A DNA stretch of 64,000 nucleotides, from positions 1,922,001-1,986,000 of the forward strand of contig JAKJHU010000034.1 of the NCBI GenBank assembly GCA_022316685.1, read 5' to 3'. How positions within the stretch are numbered: position 1 is the first letter of the stretch; each line of letters begins with the position of its first letter. The position numbers and the translations under genes are program-made. Source of the stretch: Progne subis subis (taxonomy: Eukaryota; Chordata; Aves; Passeriformes; Hirundinidae). This document shows positions 47,234 through 58,421 of the stretch, piece after piece. The notes beneath the pieces are model-generated. The model did not search any database. It had not been told where the DNA came from and was given only the letters and a program-made list of their open reading frames with translations.

Positions 47234-48091
47234 CCAAATGCTGCTTAAATGATTTCATTTCTGTCAACCTTGTAACCTCACTTTAAACATTTGTGGCTCC
47301 ACTTCTAGTCATTACTTTTAGTTTCTGACCTGCTGCTGGAGATACTGAATTTGAGTTTGAATTTGGAGAAGCGGACTTATTTTAAACACTGTGCGCAGAG
47401 CTGCTAAACCCCTGTCTCCCCAACAAATGAAAACATCATGAGTCAGACTCCAAGCAACTTGTAAGATGGAAAAATTTAAGTATGGTCATTTAGAGCCTTT
47501 TTTGGGGGGGCCATCTTTCTGTTTTGACACCTCCTACCTTTCTGTAGGATGCATGCATGATAATGACAGCCCTACCCTGCTCACTTATAGTGAGCAAAGT
47601 AATGGTGACTTCCTTTGGAAAAGCTATTGTAAAAAAGAAACGCAATACAGAAATCATGTGCTATCTGACACTGTTGAGAACTCACAGCTTTTCCTTAATG
47701 TTCCTGGTGATTGATGCCAGTCTGGCCCAGTCCACATCTTCATCTTTCTCCAGCTGAATCTGCAGCGATTCCCTTCACATGGAAGCTGTGTCCAGTCCCC
47801 TGCTCCCAGAAAATGCTGGGGAGGGAGCATAGGAGTCAGAAAGGTGGCTACCCCCACTCCCAGATCCTAAATTTGAGGTGAGTTTACTTCCTACATCTTT
47901 TCAAACAGCCAACCATGTGTTATACCTGTAGAGACCTTTTGTCTCCAATTTTCTTGAACAGTACTGCGACTAAAACTAGGCTGGTACCATTTTGTGGTAG
48001 TGAAGAGAAAGTAAGCCTGAGTAAGCAAAAACAGTCTGAGAACTGTTTTTGCAGGAGGATCTGTCTCTGTAGGAGAAAGGGTTGTGCTGTC
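47234..48091. other. Non-coding DNA, nothing recognised
   Basis: Short random open frames only. No repeat or RNA gene is recognised between the LTR and the next CR1. Confidence 0.45.
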
Positions 48092-48665
48092 TAGAATGAT
48101 ACAATAGTTTGGGTTGAAAGGGACCTTAGAGTAATTTGAAGCCACCTGCCATGGGCGGAGATGTATTTCACTACACTAGGTTGCTCTAAGCACCATACAA
48201 CCTGGTTTTGAACACTTCCAGAGGATGGGGCATCCACACCTTCTCTGAGCAACCTGTTTTTGTGCCTCACAACCCACACAGTAGAGAATTTCTTCCTAAA
48301 ATCTAACCTAAACTTACCCACTTTCAGTTTAAAGCCATTCCCCCTTGTTCTGTCGCTACAGGGCCATGTGAAAAGCTCCTCTCCAACTCTCTTGTAGTCC
48401 CCTTTAGGTACTAAGAAGGCTGCTGTAAGGTCTCCTTGGAACCTTCTCTTTTCCAGGCCAAACAGCACCAATTGTTTCTGTGTGTCTTCATAGGAGAGGT
48501 ACTTCAGCCTCTGAGCATCTTCATGGCTCTCCTTGCTCCAAAGTCTGTCATTATGTTGGAGGCCCTACAGCTAGACATAGTACTCCAGATAGGTCTCACA
48601 AGAAGGAGGCCGAGGAGGAGAATCACCTCCCTTGCCCTGCTGGTTTCTTGGTTTCTCTCCTTCCC
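48092..48665 (-). mobile_element. CR1 LINE 3' portion
   Basis: On the plus strand it opens 'aatgatacaatagtttgggt', the reversed CR1 3' terminus, and continues through the reversed ORF2 end. The minus frame from 48471 reads VLFGLEKRRFQGDL, followed by RTRGNGFKLKVGKFRLDFRK, the C-terminal RT region. Upstream of that the copy reaches the 'agtactccagataggtctca' segment, then 'cctcccttgccctgctggtt', before losing similarity. About 570 bp remain: one of the longer uninterrupted CR1 copies here, but without the RT catalytic core. Confidence 0.95.
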
Positions 48666-51600
48666 TGAGCAGTGGCAGTAGTGCAGTGGGGTAGGACATT
48701 TGAGCTAATTAGAGCCCGATTTGCATTGGCTCACCAGCTGCTACTGCTGCAGGTTTTCTGAGTGGTGTGTGGTCTTCCATTCTTCTTTATGATGCTTAAA
48801 GTAACCCAAAATTAGATTTTTCTTTTGGCACTAGAAATTCAGGTGTTGTCTGCCTTGGGAATCTTTCTGGCAAGGGGAAACACATTACAGGAGACAAGAG
48901 AGTGAATGACAAGCAGTTGAGAACCATTAGCAGAGTTACCAGTTCTAATGGTTTTCCCAAATAGGTTGGAGGATTTCAGACCCTTTAAAGGGTTTTAAAA
49001 GGAAAATACAGGTTTTTAGAACCAGTTCCATGACTGATCATTCTCTTTCTCCCACCTGCCATCCAGAGGTGCCCCAGCTTCCTCTACTTTAATGGACCAG
49101 GTACACAGGGCTTTGCTTTCCAGCTTTCCTATGCTCCTGCTCACCAGGACTTCACTAGTTCACGAGAGGGGGGTGAAACAAAAAGTTAACAAGAGTTAAA
49201 GAAACAGCAGCAGCTAAGATAGCTGCTCAGTAATGAATGCAGCTAGGACAAAATATATTTGGAGGAAGGAGAAGTGGATCATTAATTTTGGAGGCTGCAG
49301 AGATGGAGGACTTTTGCTCATGAAAATGAACAGGTATTTATTTATTCAAGAGAGTCAATAATTTTTTTTTTTGTGTAGGGGATGGAAGCGTTCCTGGAGA
49401 TGTAGCTGAAATAACTGGAATCCATAATAATAGTGTCTAAGGTTTTAGCTTGCTCTGTCAAAGTTTTCAGCTTTCTCTGTCACTGCCATGGGTAAAGTTG
49501 GGAGTTGGAACTGTGGCTGTAGGATACAAAAACTGAGGTAGAAATGCATTATTCTTTCCCCAAGGTTGTGGGACTGTGCACAACAGCACTGCCCTGGGAT
49601 TTGGGGCAAGTGGGGGTGGGAGAAAAGCAACACATGGTTTCTCAGTGGTAAAGCCCAGTTTAGTAATTATTTCTTATAACAGTACTATGAAGATTTTGGG
49701 GTTTTTTAAAGTAAGTAAACCAAATTCTGATATTATTTCAGGGACTTCAAGTTGTAGGTACCAGATCTGATCACTACCTGGTCCTTGTGTTACATGCAGT
49801 TAGTTTTCCTGACTTGCTTCATCTATCATGTAACAGCTGTTTCTTTGTTTTGCTGATTAAAGAAATACTTGTGGAATGGAAATGACTTAAATATGGAAGC
49901 AAAGCCTATGATGCTAACTCTGTGACCAGACCATGCCAATGGAATTGCAAGTTTGTTCTAAAAAGTCTCCCCTTGCTTTCCCCTAGCTATTTTACCGTTG
50001 CTCTATATGTTGACATGTTCCACACAGGGGTCAGCAGTAGTTAACCATAATGAGGTAATTACAAGGTACATTGAGTACAGATGTATGTTAAGGGACATAC
50101 ATTAAGGATGTAGACTAATGGTGTTGTGGTGACAGCATGTTCAAATCTTTTGGTAATGTTCTGTACACTGAATGTCTTTAATATCACTTCTTTTATTAAA
50201 GCAGGTTTTATTAACTTTTTTTTTCTGACTACTGAATTTATTGCCATGTGTGTATTTATATCTATATGTGGAAGCCAATGACAGATCAAGGATACCAATC
50301 TAATGACAGGTAATAGATGTATTTGTATTTTTTTGGTCCAAGCTTTCTTCACAGATTTAAAATGAGCCCATTACCATTAAATGAGAAAATATGGTTTTGT
50401 TATCTTCGTGTGATTTTGAAAAATATAGGTGCAGAACAGGTGAAGAGGAAGCAAATAGCTACATTTGCCCCAGAGAAGAGGAATAATATGTGAAAGGACT
50501 TGAGAATGAAGACAAAACATATTTTACCTTAAGTGAGGTAGTATGTCTTCTGTCAGGAGGCACTCAGCAGCAAGCTGCTCAGCATGGGCTCTAAAATTTG
50601 CATCAGCCTTGCTAAGCTCTACCTTGGGAGGTTGATCTGTGCTGAGCAAGGTCCTGCTGTGCTATGTACTACTAGCAACACCTGAGCTGGGGATTTAATA
50701 CCAGTCCCCAAGCTACTGTAACACAGACCTCAAATCTCTGCAGCCAAAGGCAGAAAGGGCAAATTTTGAATCTTCTTTTAGAGAGAATGAGGATCTCAAA
50801 TTTGAGCACTGAGGTGATGTAGTTGCACCCTGGGTTTTGGGATGGATCAGTATTGATCAAAAACCTTATACTGCAAGGATGTAGCATAATTTTATTAATA
50901 TTTTCCTAACAATAAGCTATTATGATAAAATATGAAGAGAAAAATCTCATGAGCATATTCTGTATTCAATGAGAGGTTGGAATAGCGTGTAGTTATCAAT
51001 ACAGGAAGCTCCAGGCTTGAGAAGGATAGCAAAACTATGGAAGAGTTTAACAAAAAACATCTTACATTTTGAAAGAAACTGCAGGAGGAAAAAAAATGTA
51101 TGCTAGGGTTAAATTAAAAGACCACCACCAAGATGAAGATGAATTTTGATTAAGCTGGCACCATTTACTTAGGTATTTTCCAAACTATAGGCTTGTATTT
51201 TACAACACGATTAACTTGTGGTATTTCTATCTTCAGTGATGTATGTATTTAATATACATTACATATTATATATGTATTTTATAATATACATTGTGTATTA
51301 TGTTCTACTGAAAGTTAAAACTACCATAATGCATCTTCACAAAAACCAGCCTAACCGATTTTGTGCGTGACCTGGTTACCTGTTGTGACATACACACAGA
51401 CGTACCAGTGTACACACATACCAGGGAGGAATAATTACGCTTATATAAATGCACACATTCAAAGTGGGTTATTTACCTTGCTAATGTAACTAACAGTATG
51501 AGGGTATGGGTTTTGTAAAACTTAAGAGACATTATCAAATTAAACCTGCTTAACATTCCATACGTTGAAACAGTCAAGGAAAAAACAAACCCCAAAGGGA

Positions 51601-51689
51601 ACAGGTAGCTCTCCACCACGTAAGGATTGGACTTTTGCAACCAAAAGGAACAGAAAAAGCTTCTTTTTGGCAGCTTTTTGCTCGAGCCA
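48666..51689. other. Non-coding DNA upstream of the CpG island
   Basis: AT-rich sequence with no recognised exon. An AT-rich low-complexity patch lies at 51240-51300. GC content starts to rise after about 51650. Confidence 0.45.
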
Positions 51690-52083
51690 ACACCGACCGC
51701 TCCAAGGGCCTGTGTGGCAGCGCATGCGAGAGCGGAGGGACCCCGCTTCCTGACAGACCGGTGTCTCGCCGTGCAGCTCTACGCTGCCCAGGGAAGCTGC
51801 CAGAAGCAGCCAGCGAAGTGTTTGCAAGACGGGAGCGTTCTCAGAAGCAGCTACCCGCCAGCCTCCCGTACTTCCACAGATTCTTAGGGATTTATTTACT
51901 TCCCCGACATCCCATCGCGCTTCCGCTCACGGAACACCTCAGGCACTGCCGCGCTCCTGGTGCCCGCCCCTTCTTCGGGCAGACGAGCTCAGAGCCGGGT
52001 GGTCCAGCGGGGGACTGGGGCGGTACCGACCCGCACGGCTCGGACAGCGCCTACTGCTTCCCCGGGCAGGCTGCGGGCGGGGG

Positions 52084-52098
52084 GCGCTGAGTCAGCGC
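52084..52098. promoter_or_regulatory. T-MARE / AP-1 type element
   Basis: GCGCTGAGTCAGCGC is a palindrome apart from its central base. It contains GCTGAGTCAGC, the core of the Maf recognition element (also read by NFE2/NRF2-small Maf and overlapping the AP-1 site TGAGTCA). It lies within the CpG island. Binding is inferred. Confidence 0.65.
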
Positions 52099-52143
52099 TC
52101 CCGGTGTCAGCCGGGCGCGGCCGGGGGAGGGGCGCGGCGGCCG

Positions 52144-52153
52144 CCCACGTGGG
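52144..52153. promoter_or_regulatory. E-box CCCACGTGGG
   Basis: A perfect 10-bp palindrome around CACGTG, of the USF/MYC class, 46 bp after the Maf-type element. Its CpG position suggests methylation-sensitive binding. Confidence 0.55.
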
Positions 52154-52621
52154 ACAAGGAGCCTTAGTCATCGTCCGCGGGGCCAGGGCTGGCAACAGAG
52201 CCAGGGACCGCGGGTAACGGGGAGACCTCCCCACGTCACCTGGGCTCAGGCCCGGTCCTCCCCCACGGTGGGTTTGTGGGTGACACCGCGACCGCCCTGC
52301 CCCGCCGTCCCCGTCAGCCCCGTCCCGTCCCCCGAGCGGGCCGAATTCCCCAGCCGGGGGTGAAAAGAGAGGTGGAGGGAGGGTGGATGAGCCCTTCGTG
52401 GCTGTGCAGCAGCGGGAGGTCATCGATCTTGTTTAGGAGCTGGTGCGCAGCTAACACTTCCTGCGGTAATTTGTGACCGTGGCTATTGATTGTCCGCGTC
52501 TCGTGCGCCCGCCGCCCCGACGCCGCGCAGTCTGGGGAGGAGGAGCCCGGCCGGGCGGGAGGAGGAGGAAATCCCCGCCGCAGCCGCCTTCTTTGGGGGT
52601 CCGTGCGCCCTGCCGCCGCTT

Positions 52622-52623
<2 letters not shown>

Positions 52624-52654
<31 letters not shown>
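52624..52654. repeat. T31 homopolymer in CpG island
   Basis: 31 uninterrupted T in otherwise GC-rich DNA. It encodes the poly-lysine run of the spurious minus-strand open frame. Confidence 0.97.
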
Positions 52655-52657
<3 letters not shown>

Positions 52658-53201
52658 GAATGGTCTGGATGCTCGGTGACACATTAAGCGCGTTTCTCTT
52701 CTTGGAAAAAGCCAGCCGGCGTGCCATGGGTTCAGACCGAGTTTAAGCAATAGTTCTGCCCACTCCTGGCGGGTCAGGGAGGGAAGAGAAGTCCGTGGTC
52801 CCCGTCCCCCCCGCCCCAGCTCGCGGGCCGGGCCGGCCTGGCAGGTCCTGAGGCAGCGGCTGAGGGGGCGCGGAGCGCTCCCCTGAGGCTGGCCGTGGTG
52901 GGCGAGGCGGCGGGGCTCCCTGGCCGGGAGGCTCCTGCCCCAGCGGGTGGCGGGCAGAGGGGAGAACCGGGGGCCAGCTGGAGGAGCTTCGGGGCTGGGG
53001 GCTCCCTCAAGGCGCTCGGGGAGGGGCATCCCCGAGGGCTCTGTCAAGGCAAAGTCTAGAACCTCCGGCCCTATGCTGGACGGAGCTGGCTCCGCTCGCC
53101 TCGGTAAGGCATTTAACATCTTTGCTATACCCTTTGTAATTGTGCCGGCGCCCCCCGCCCTCATTTCCCTCCCGGTTTATAGACTTCCCAGCGGTAGTCT
53201 C

Positions 53202-53202
53202 C

Positions 53203-53234
<32 letters not shown>
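53202..53234. repeat. (CT)n(CA)n microsatellite
   Basis: A CT run of about nine units passes directly into about seven CA units, within the CpG island. Confidence 0.95.
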
Positions 53235-53235
<1 letters not shown>

Positions 53236-53489
53236 CCTCACACATGGCCACACGCGTTTACCAGACACAAAGGTAAAGGTTTGCCCCGCTCTCCAGGGCG
53301 GCTCTGGCCGCAGCCCTCCCCAGCGCCGCGGACACGCTGGCCGGCGCTGTGACCCCGCCGGGCTCGGTGCCCGCCTGCCTGCGCCGAGCCCACAACGCCG
53401 CAACCCGAGGAGGAGGCTCTTGCTTTGCCTCTCGCAAAACTTGGCCACTTATCCATGTTTTTTAATTTATCTACGCTTTAAATGCGCCT

Positions 53490-54177
53490 CCCTTTCCCCC
53501 TCCCCCGCCGCCCCGAACTCCCAATACTCAGCACCGATTTTTTTTGTTGTTTGTTTCCTTTCAAAGATTGAGACCATGCTACTCGCCCTTTAGTTGCTTC
53601 GTTCTTAAACAACGTGATTCAATTTTGTAATCTGCCTCCCAGCTTTCCTAAGTGAAGCGGGGCGGGGGCTGCATGTTTTCTGAATGGTGGCAAGGAGGAG
53701 CATAAGGGACAGCGGTGATCTCGTGCTGCTGTCGAGCTGGCTGCCCCGATCGTGGGAAAGTGGCTGCACGCAAAGCAGCAGATTCTTTGTCCCTGTTGTT
53801 CTTCTGTAATCGATCTCACTTCAAGTCGAGGGGTGGAAAACTTCAAAGGCAGATCAGGCTGTTGGAGGTCGGGGTAAGAGCACAATCAGCTCGTAATGCA
53901 CCCACTTTGCCTCCTCCCCCTCTTACTCCTCCTCCTGTAGGAGCCGGGGGGTTGAATGGGGTGGGAGCGAGGGGAAGAGCCCTCCGATTTGTAAAGTACG
54001 TCCAATCAATAAATAAAATGCAGACGTTGGAGAAGGAGTGCGAGGGAGCGAGGGAAGGAAAAGAGTGGTGAGCAGTAGTAAACCCAAGTCAAACATACAG
54101 GATCCTGACTGCACTTTTTTGGCCTATCCTGGCTTGCCTAAATAGCTGTATTCTACTTATATATGGAATAGTTACTC

Positions 54178-54219
<42 letters not shown>

Positions 54220-54520
54220 CATCTCCAGGTCAATATTAGGACTGTACAGTTTGCTGCGTAAGTTACTATAGAAGAACAAAAATAGCTGCTTCGCACCAGC
54301 TGAGGGTTGTAGTACAACGCAATCTACTACCGCACGCAGATTTAGTGAGGGAGGGGGGAGCGCGGCCGGTGCCAAGACAAAACACAACGGCGCTGCGGAC
54401 ATCTGCCATTCAGAGCCAGCTGCGACTCGGGTCAGATCTGCCAGCACGTGTAAAGGACACCTAGGAAGGGATATCCGAAGTCGCGGAGATATGCCCTTGC
54501 CGTGAAGCGCGTTACGTTAG
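53490..54520. promoter_or_regulatory. GC-rich island shore with promoter motifs
   Basis: CpG density is lower than in the main island but above background. It holds a GC box GGGGCGGGGG at 53659-53668, an NF-Y-type CCAAT box (GTCCAATCA) at 54000-54008 and an E-box CACGTG at 54445-54450. The purine-rich block around 54025-54065 could be 5' UTR, but no exon border is supported. Confidence 0.55.
54181..54217. repeat. T37 homopolymer
   Basis: 37 uninterrupted T within the island shore. The length may be unreliable in the assembly. Confidence 0.96.
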
Positions 54521-57054
54521 AACACTCCTTTGATAGACTAGACTAGAAAACTTGCTTAGAGTGGTTTATGAAATTTCTTTAAAAAATAAAATAAAAACAT
54601 TGGAGTAAGACGTCAGAAAAAAGCACACACTCAAATCTAGATCCACCCCCACACACATCCCTATAACAATACCTTTAATTTTGAGTACTGTGAGCAAGTT
54701 GAATTTACTCTGTTGAGATCTGTGGTTTTGTTACTTTATTCTGCTTTCTGATAAGCCTTATATAAGCATTTAAATACGCTTTGTTTGTATAATATAATTT
54801 TTCTCTCCTAGCTAACTGTGCAAAATTGGAAATTACAGAACTTGGTGGGTAACTTTTTAGTAGAGTTTAGATTCTTCCTCTAGCTTCAATTTGTGCCCAT
54901 GTAGCAGTAGAAAAATACGTAAGGAAGCTGCTAGCCAGGACATTGAGCCTATTTTGAGATTCCTTTGCCATTAAAAAACCCCCTTGGTAACATAGAGGAG
55001 TAGCTAAAGCAAGCTATTTTAAATGCTGGCTTGTGCCAGCAACAGGAATTTCAGGTAATCCTGGGGCTGCTGTAACTTGTGACAGAAACTTGATTAACCT
55101 CAGACAGAGAAGTGAAAACTGCAACTCAGTTTGGCACCTTCGATAAGTTAGGTTTCAGCTTATACATGCTAAGAACAGGGGTTTAGTCATTCTCTGAGTT
55201 TTTGAGTAAGTAATAGTTTAGGGGTTTTTAATAATACAATTTTAGCATCCTCCACAGTCATAATAACCCTTCAAATATCTTTCCACTCATAATCAGCTTC
55301 AAGTATTGCAGTAGTAAAACAGCAACATATTATGTGCAGCCACATAGTGCAGGTGAAGCACATGGCAACACCCTGTACTTGTACTGGGACATTATAAGGG
55401 CCATTTCCACTCAGTTGCAGCCTTTCAGTTATTCATCCTTTTACATCATAATTTTCTGTCGGGATTTTTCCAATAATTAATTTTTCAGGGGCTATTTCAG
55501 AAAAAGATACCTGGCTCTGTTTAAATAGAAAGGAAATTTGAATACTGTGAAATCACTTGCTTTACATTGTAACCATATTCTCAACAGGGTTGGCTTTTCA
55601 GTGTTGTAGGGTAGAGAGTTAAAAGTAGAAAGGAATCTCATTAAATTAGAAACAAGGTTTTTTAGTGAAATAGCGTACTTGGTGTGATCACTGAGGCTGG
55701 ATTTTTATCAAATGAATGAGTCATTAAAAAAAAAATCCTTATATCGAATTAACATGCTGTCTGGGAGAACTATTGTTGCATTGTGCATTTGCACATGGAA
55801 TAGGAATCATATCATAGGAATAGGGCTACCATACATCTGAATTTTTTTCCCTTTGGATGACAGCTCTCCTTCCCTTCACCCGGCCTCTGGGTCCCATCTG
55901 GATAACCTTTTCATAATTGCACTCTGTGTTTTAAAATCTCTGCCAAAGTGGGAACTGGGGCTTTTTGTTTTGTTTTCTCTCTCCTTCTTTTTTTCTTCTT
56001 TCTGCTTTGTTTTGCTACAGGGAGGACTAGGCGAAGGGTGGGCTTGGCCCTGTGTAGTATCTAATGAGAGCGGTAACAGAGGGAAGAGGCAAGCAAAGCA
56101 ATAGCAGCAACATGGAGGCACTAAGTAGAACAGCTTGATGCTATTCCTCAGAAAGGCATTTGGAGGTTCTTACTTAGGAGAAAGGATGCCCTAGGTTCAT
56201 ATAAAAAGGAAAACAATGCTAGTTCTTGAAGGGGTTTGGGGTACTGAGAAAGTTTGGAGTAGTATTCCACTGGTCTGGGAAGTGTTTGGGGAAAGCTACA
56301 AGAGGCTGGGGTTTGACAACCCCCATAAAATTGCAGTTTGAGGGTCTCTGAGTCAGGAAAATTTAGGATTATCTCTCTAGGCACTTCTAACAAGGACTTT
56401 GGCTTGTAGTAGGGAACTTGTTCAGAGAACATTATCTCCCACCATGAAAGTAGTAATGGTGGGTCTATCAGGTAGAACTTCTACAAATATGCTGCAGAAA
56501 CAGGGCACAACACCTACCGGTACTGTGATGCTACTAAACCTGCTAGACTTAGGCAGTAAGGTTTGAAGGGCTGTAAGTGGGAATTATGCTCCGCTCTAGC
56601 TCTCCTTCTCTCTCCTTGCATTCCTTCTTTTTTAGGTTCTTGCTTAGCAGTCAGTCTTTCTGGAAGAGTAGAATTTATTCCATGGAGACTCCTATGACAA
56701 AAGCTGTAGGATAAGGTATACTGAAGGTGCTCAGAATGAATATTTGCACCCCTTGTGCCTCTGTCCACATGCCCAGCATTCCTGCTCTGGCACTTTGCAT
56801 AGTGTGGCATAACTTAAGTATAAAGGACATTGCAAGATTCCAGTAAGATCATCCACTTTTTCCAGATAATGATTTTAAAATTTTAGCAGCATGTTTGGAT
56901 ACATGCTGAATCATAATTCTAGAAACTCCTGTCCTTTGTCTGTTTGTCAAGATACACTTAAATCTAAGGCTGAAGTTCCATCAGTGTAGGGATTTTTGCC
57001 CCCTTTTACATGTTGCTGTTGAGTTTGGATATACTCTGTCCCAATGCATCCTTA

Positions 57055-57180
57055 CCACACTGATGTTACAGAGGAATTGATATTCCAGTTTTGCAGATGT
57101 GAAACCAAGGTGAAAAGAAAATCTGAGGAACGCTTGATGAATGTGTGCATGTTGAAATGAAATTTCAGAGTCCCCTAGCT
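57055..57180 (-). repeat. MIR-like relic, reversed
   Basis: 'acagaggaattgatattcca' followed by 'gttttgcagatgtgaaacca' and 'aggtgaaaagaaaat' follows the reversed MIR 3' part ('attattatccc', 'cattttacagatgaggaaact'). Degraded. Confidence 0.45.
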
Positions 57181-57679
57181 CTAAAATTCCTTCCTACTTC
57201 TGTCTCCTGTCTACACTGAATGCAGATTTACCATGTGGTCTGAACTCTCCATTACCATGGTGTGCTACAGCATGATCTCTTGTATCACATGCTAGAGGAG
57301 AAGTTACAGTACAGAGCATCATTCCTGAGTTCCATGCACTCAGCCTTGTGGATCTTCTCAAGACGGGAGTGTCTTTTTTTTTTTCAGACATATCCCTGTT
57401 GTAGGTAATTAAGGCTGTAAGGTACTTCTTACCTCAGGCTCTGTGGCAGTGGTTGAAGGCCAAGCTGTTTAGTTCTCAGGGAATAAGCTAAACATATTTA
57501 GTATCGCTGGTCAAAAATGTTCAGTGGTCCTCTTGAAAGGGACCTTAATAGACTACTGTTGTCATTTAAAATTCTCTGGTGTAGCTGGGAAGTGAATCCA
57601 GTCTTCCCCCATTCTCCTTCAGTATGCTAAACATGAGCTCTGCTTCACACTTAGCAATACCACCCATTCTGTTTCCCTC

Positions 57680-57704
57680 TTTTTTTTTTTTTTTTTTTTT
57701 TTTT
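57680..57704. repeat. T25 homopolymer
   Basis: 25 T within a pyrimidine-rich block. Confidence 0.95.
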
Positions 57705-57807
57705 CCCCCACTCTCTCCCTTTAGTGCTTTTCTACTCCTTTTACTCTTCATATTCCATTTTCTTTCACTTTTCAACTTAAACTTAAAATGCTCTGTTTAA
57801 AAATGTA

Positions 57808-57990
57808 GGGGCCAGATCCTCAGAGCCAGCCAAACCACACATGGTGCAGGCCCAGGGTATAGGGAGGGGAAAAGTGGCTCTAAGCCATTTTTCATCTCCC
57901 TGGATTCTAGGTTGAATTGATGCCAAAGGGGCCCCTGGCATAACTGAGAGCAGGAATGCTCTAAATTACACTAGTTAGAACAGTTCCCAA
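57808..57990. repeat. Possible ancient amniote repeat
   Basis: 'ggggccagatcctcagagcc' resembles the terminus of old dispersed, often palindromic repeats known from turtles and crocodilians ('gggccagatcctcagc...'). The rest of the segment is too diverged to define the element. Confidence 0.3.
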
Positions 57991-58387
57991 GGGCCTATCC
58001 TATGCCACTTGCTCCTTTCCGCCTTGGCCACCTATGAAGGCCTCCTACACTGCCTTATTTTGTGCAGGGATTTCCTACATCAGGGAATGCCCAGCTGCTT
58101 GTTATGGTACAAAGGTGATAGAGAATCATTCCTTAAGAATTTCCAGAATAAATAAAGCAATTCTGTTAAAGAAAATTACAGAAATAACATAGCATTAGAA
58201 TTTGTCATCTTAATGACTTTACTTGAACATCACATTTTTCCTTCCTACCTTCAATGTGCATTTGACAGGGAAAGGACTTGTTTTAAATTAGTGTGTAAAG
58301 TCTTTAAGGAGGGGGCTTTTTAAGTTGAGTAAAGAATGGTCTGGAGAACAATACCAAAAAAGTTTTATACCATTAGAAAAATCAGTA

Positions 58388-58389
<2 letters not shown>

Positions 58390-58416
<27 letters not shown>
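58390..58416. repeat. T27 homopolymer
   Basis: 27 T followed by AAAAATAAGAATATT. Simple sequence only. Confidence 0.95.

Positions 58417-58421
<5 letters not shown>

Larger units (their letters stand above)
51690..53440. promoter_or_regulatory. Large CpG island, probable promoter region
   Basis: About 1.75 kb of GC-rich, CpG-dense DNA in an AT-rich setting. It carries a Maf-type element at 52084-52098, a CACGTG E-box at 52144-52153 and a T31 interruption at 52624-52654. Islands of this size usually mark promoters of widely expressed or developmental genes, but neither the gene nor its direction can be read from the sequence. Long open frames (for example a minus-strand one, 52451-53164, 237 codons) arise because stop codons are rare in GC-rich DNA. 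Their composition (Pro, Arg, Gly, poly-Lys from the T run) does not suggest a real protein. Confidence 0.85.

Noticed and set aside
52451..53164. 237-codon minus-strand open frame in the CpG island
   Set aside because: Its poly-lysine run is simply the T31 tract, and the rest is Pro/Arg/Gly-rich sequence expected where stop codons are rare. No domain is recognised, and other long frames overlap it.
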